Shown: piece by piece, positions 62,743-64,000 of the stretch
How positions within the stretch are numbered: the first letter of the stretch is position 1
Layout: every line of letters starts with the position of its first letter
NCBI RefSeq assembly: GCF_001591825.1
Contig: NZ_BCVQ01000010.1
Span: 1-64,000, forward strand
Direction: 5' to 3'
Length of the DNA: 64,000 nucleotides
Source of the DNA: Rossellomorea vietnamensis NBRC 101237
Lineage (GTDB): Bacteria; Bacillota; Bacilli; Bacillales; Bacillaceae_B
Program-made: the position numbers and the translations under genes
The notes under the pieces: generated by a model
What the model was told of the DNA's origin: nothing
What the model saw: the letters and a program-made list of their open reading frames with translations, nothing else
Databases searched by the model: none

Positions 62743-64000
62743 TGTTCGTTTCCTCCTTCATTCCATACAAGAGATCCTTGATAAAAAGTTGCTTTCGGCC
62801 ATCCTTTGCATTCCCATCCTTTGAATGGCGTGTTTTTCCCTTTGGACAAAAATCCAGCCGGATTGATTTCCTTTTTTTCATGCAAATCGATGAGCGTAAA
62901 GTCTGCTTCTCCTCCTACTTCAAGTAGTCCAAACGGAAGATTAAATGCTTCACTTGGTTTGATGGTCATCCAGTCAATAAGCTGCTTCAGAGAGAAGATC
63001 CCTTTTTCCACAAAGTTTGTATAAAGGAGCGGAAAGGCGGTTTCCAACCCGACGATTCCGAACGGAGCGAGCTGCATCCCTTCCGACTTTTCGGCTTCCG
63101 TATGGGGCGCATGGTCGGTGGCGATGAAATCGATCGTTCCGTCCAGGAGACCCTCTATAAGAGCCTGTCGATCCTCTTTACTTCTGAGAGGAGGATTCAT
63201 TTTGAAATTTGGGTCAAGCCCCGGGATATCGTCTTCACAGAGCAGAAGATGATGAGGTGTCACCTCAGCCGTCACGTTGATACCGGCCTTCTTCGCATCC
63301 CTGACCACCCGGACAGATTCTTTTGTCGATATATGGCAGACGTGGTAGTGTACCCCGGCTGCTTCAGCTAATAGCACATCCCTGGATATATGTACAGCTT
63401 CACAGATGGAAGGAATGCCTGGCAGATTATGTTCTCTGGAGAATGTCCCATCATGGACCGCTCCTCCGTAAATCAAGGTGTTCTCTTCACAATGGGCGAC
63501 GATTGAGGCATTGATTCCGGCTGCCATCTTCATGGCTTGATACATCATGTCCGCTGATTGTACCCCTACCCCGTCGTCTGTGAATGCAAATGCCCCGTTT
63601 TCTTTTAATGATGGTAGGTCATTAAGCGTATTCCCGATTTGTCTTTCCGTGATGGCAGCATACGGTAACACCCGGACACTCGCTGTTTCAGAGATCTTCT
63701 GATTCAGGGACTGAAGAGTTTCCACCGAGTCGGGTACAGGTCGGGTATTGGGCATTGCCGCTATGGTGGTGAAACCACCCTTTGCTGCTGATTTCGTTCC
63801 CGTTTCAATGGTTTCCTTATGTTCTCCGCCCGGTTCTCTCAGATGGACATGCAGGTCGACAAAGCCTGGTGAAATCACTGACCCTTCTGCTTCAAACTCC
63901 TCATGATCTTTCCCTTTAAGCCCTGAACCGATCTCGATGATCTTCTTATCTTCCACCTTTACATCTACAGTCTCAAGATCACCATTCTTCGTTACTATTC
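62739..64000 (-). CDS. pyrC: Dihydroorotase (5' end outside the window)
   Basis: PyrC cyclises carbamoyl aspartate to dihydroorotate. The frame stays open to the window edge, reading [19 protein letters not shown] at the front, so the first codons of the gene are missing. The zinc-binding HVHLREPG motif, the HCEE segment, CHISTKESV and the catalytic DHAPHT are all present, typical of the type I bacterial enzyme of about 428 residues. The rest of the operon (pyrR, pyrP, pyrB in B. subtilis) would lie to the right. Confidence 0.97.
   Translation of the reverse strand, partial: IVTKNGDLETVDVKVEDKKIIEIGSGLKGKDHEEFEAEGSVISPGFVDLHVHLREPGGEHKETIETGTKSAAKGGFTTIAAMPNTRPVPDSVETLQSLNQKISETASVRVLPYAAITERQIGNTLNDLPSLKENGAFAFTDDGVGVQSADMMYQAMKMAAGINASIVAHCEENTLIYGGAVHDGTFSREHNLPGIPSICEAVHISRDVLLAEAAGVHYHVCHISTKESVRVVRDAKKAGINVTAEVTPHHLLLCEDDIPGLDPNFKMNPPLRSKEDRQALIEGLLDGTIDFIATDHAPHTEAEKSEGMQLAPFGIVGLETAFPLLYTNFVEKGIFSLKQLIDWMTIKPSEAFNLPFGLLEVGGEADFTLIDLHEKKEINPAGFLSKGKNTPFKGWECKGWPKATFYQGSLVWNEGGNEQ

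Overview
The window is a core chromosomal stretch of a low-to-mid GC, endospore-forming member of the Bacillaceae (Bacillus in the broad sense). The evidence is the near-complete match to the gene order known from Bacillus subtilis between pyrC and codY, the Firmicutes regulators CodY and FapR, RemA, PrkC with PASTA domains, and a 26-codon spoVM gene, which is found only in spore formers. The genus cannot be fixed from sequence reading alone. Almost every gene lies on the minus strand, so transcription runs from the right edge to the left edge. The one exception is rqcH (53628-55331, plus strand).

Right to left, the layout is as follows. (1) 55436-64000: the pyrimidine biosynthesis operon pyrC (cut by the window edge)-carA-carB-pyrK-pyrD-pyrF-pyrE, in which every gene overlaps the next. 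(2) 53628-55331: rqcH, convergent with pyrE and divergent from a Ca-type P-ATPase gene. (3) 41064-50561: yicC-remA-gmk-rpoZ-coaBC-priA-def-fmt-rsmB-prpC, running into prkC-rsgA-rpe-thiN (36661-41059). These genes cover nucleotide supply, an RNA polymerase subunit, coenzyme A, replication restart, translation initiation and the Ser/Thr phosphatase/kinase pair. (4) 36031-36559: spoVM and two tandem copies of a 127-bp structured repeat, the only clearly accessory-looking DNA in the window. (5) 31858-36006: rpmB, yloU-fakA, sdaAB-sdaAA. (6) 20619-31871: recG, the lipid operon fapR-plsX-fabD-fabG-acpP, then rnc-smc-ftsY. (7) 14164-20462: ylxM-ffh-rpsP-khpA, ylqD-rimM-trmD, rplS, lepB, rbgA, i.e. 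the signal recognition particle, ribosome parts and ribosome maturation. (8) 7949-14073: rnhB-ylqG-ylqH, sucC-sucD and dprA. (9) 170-7647: topA, trmFO, xerC, hslV, hslU, codY.

Most operon ends carry a clear intrinsic terminator, and several sigma-A-type promoters can be read directly. The best regulatory site is a perfect 17-bp FapR operator over the predicted fapR transcription start.

No phage, insertion sequence, CRISPR array, rRNA, tRNA or defence locus was seen. The points most worth a second look are the tandem structured repeat with compensatory base changes (36157-36421), the ylqG-ylqH pair that resembles a FliK/FlhB C-terminal couple outside a flagellar operon, two promoters whose -35 boxes sit inside the terminator hairpin of the gene before, the HslV N-terminus, and the absence of rlmN and the cysH cluster from their usual places.
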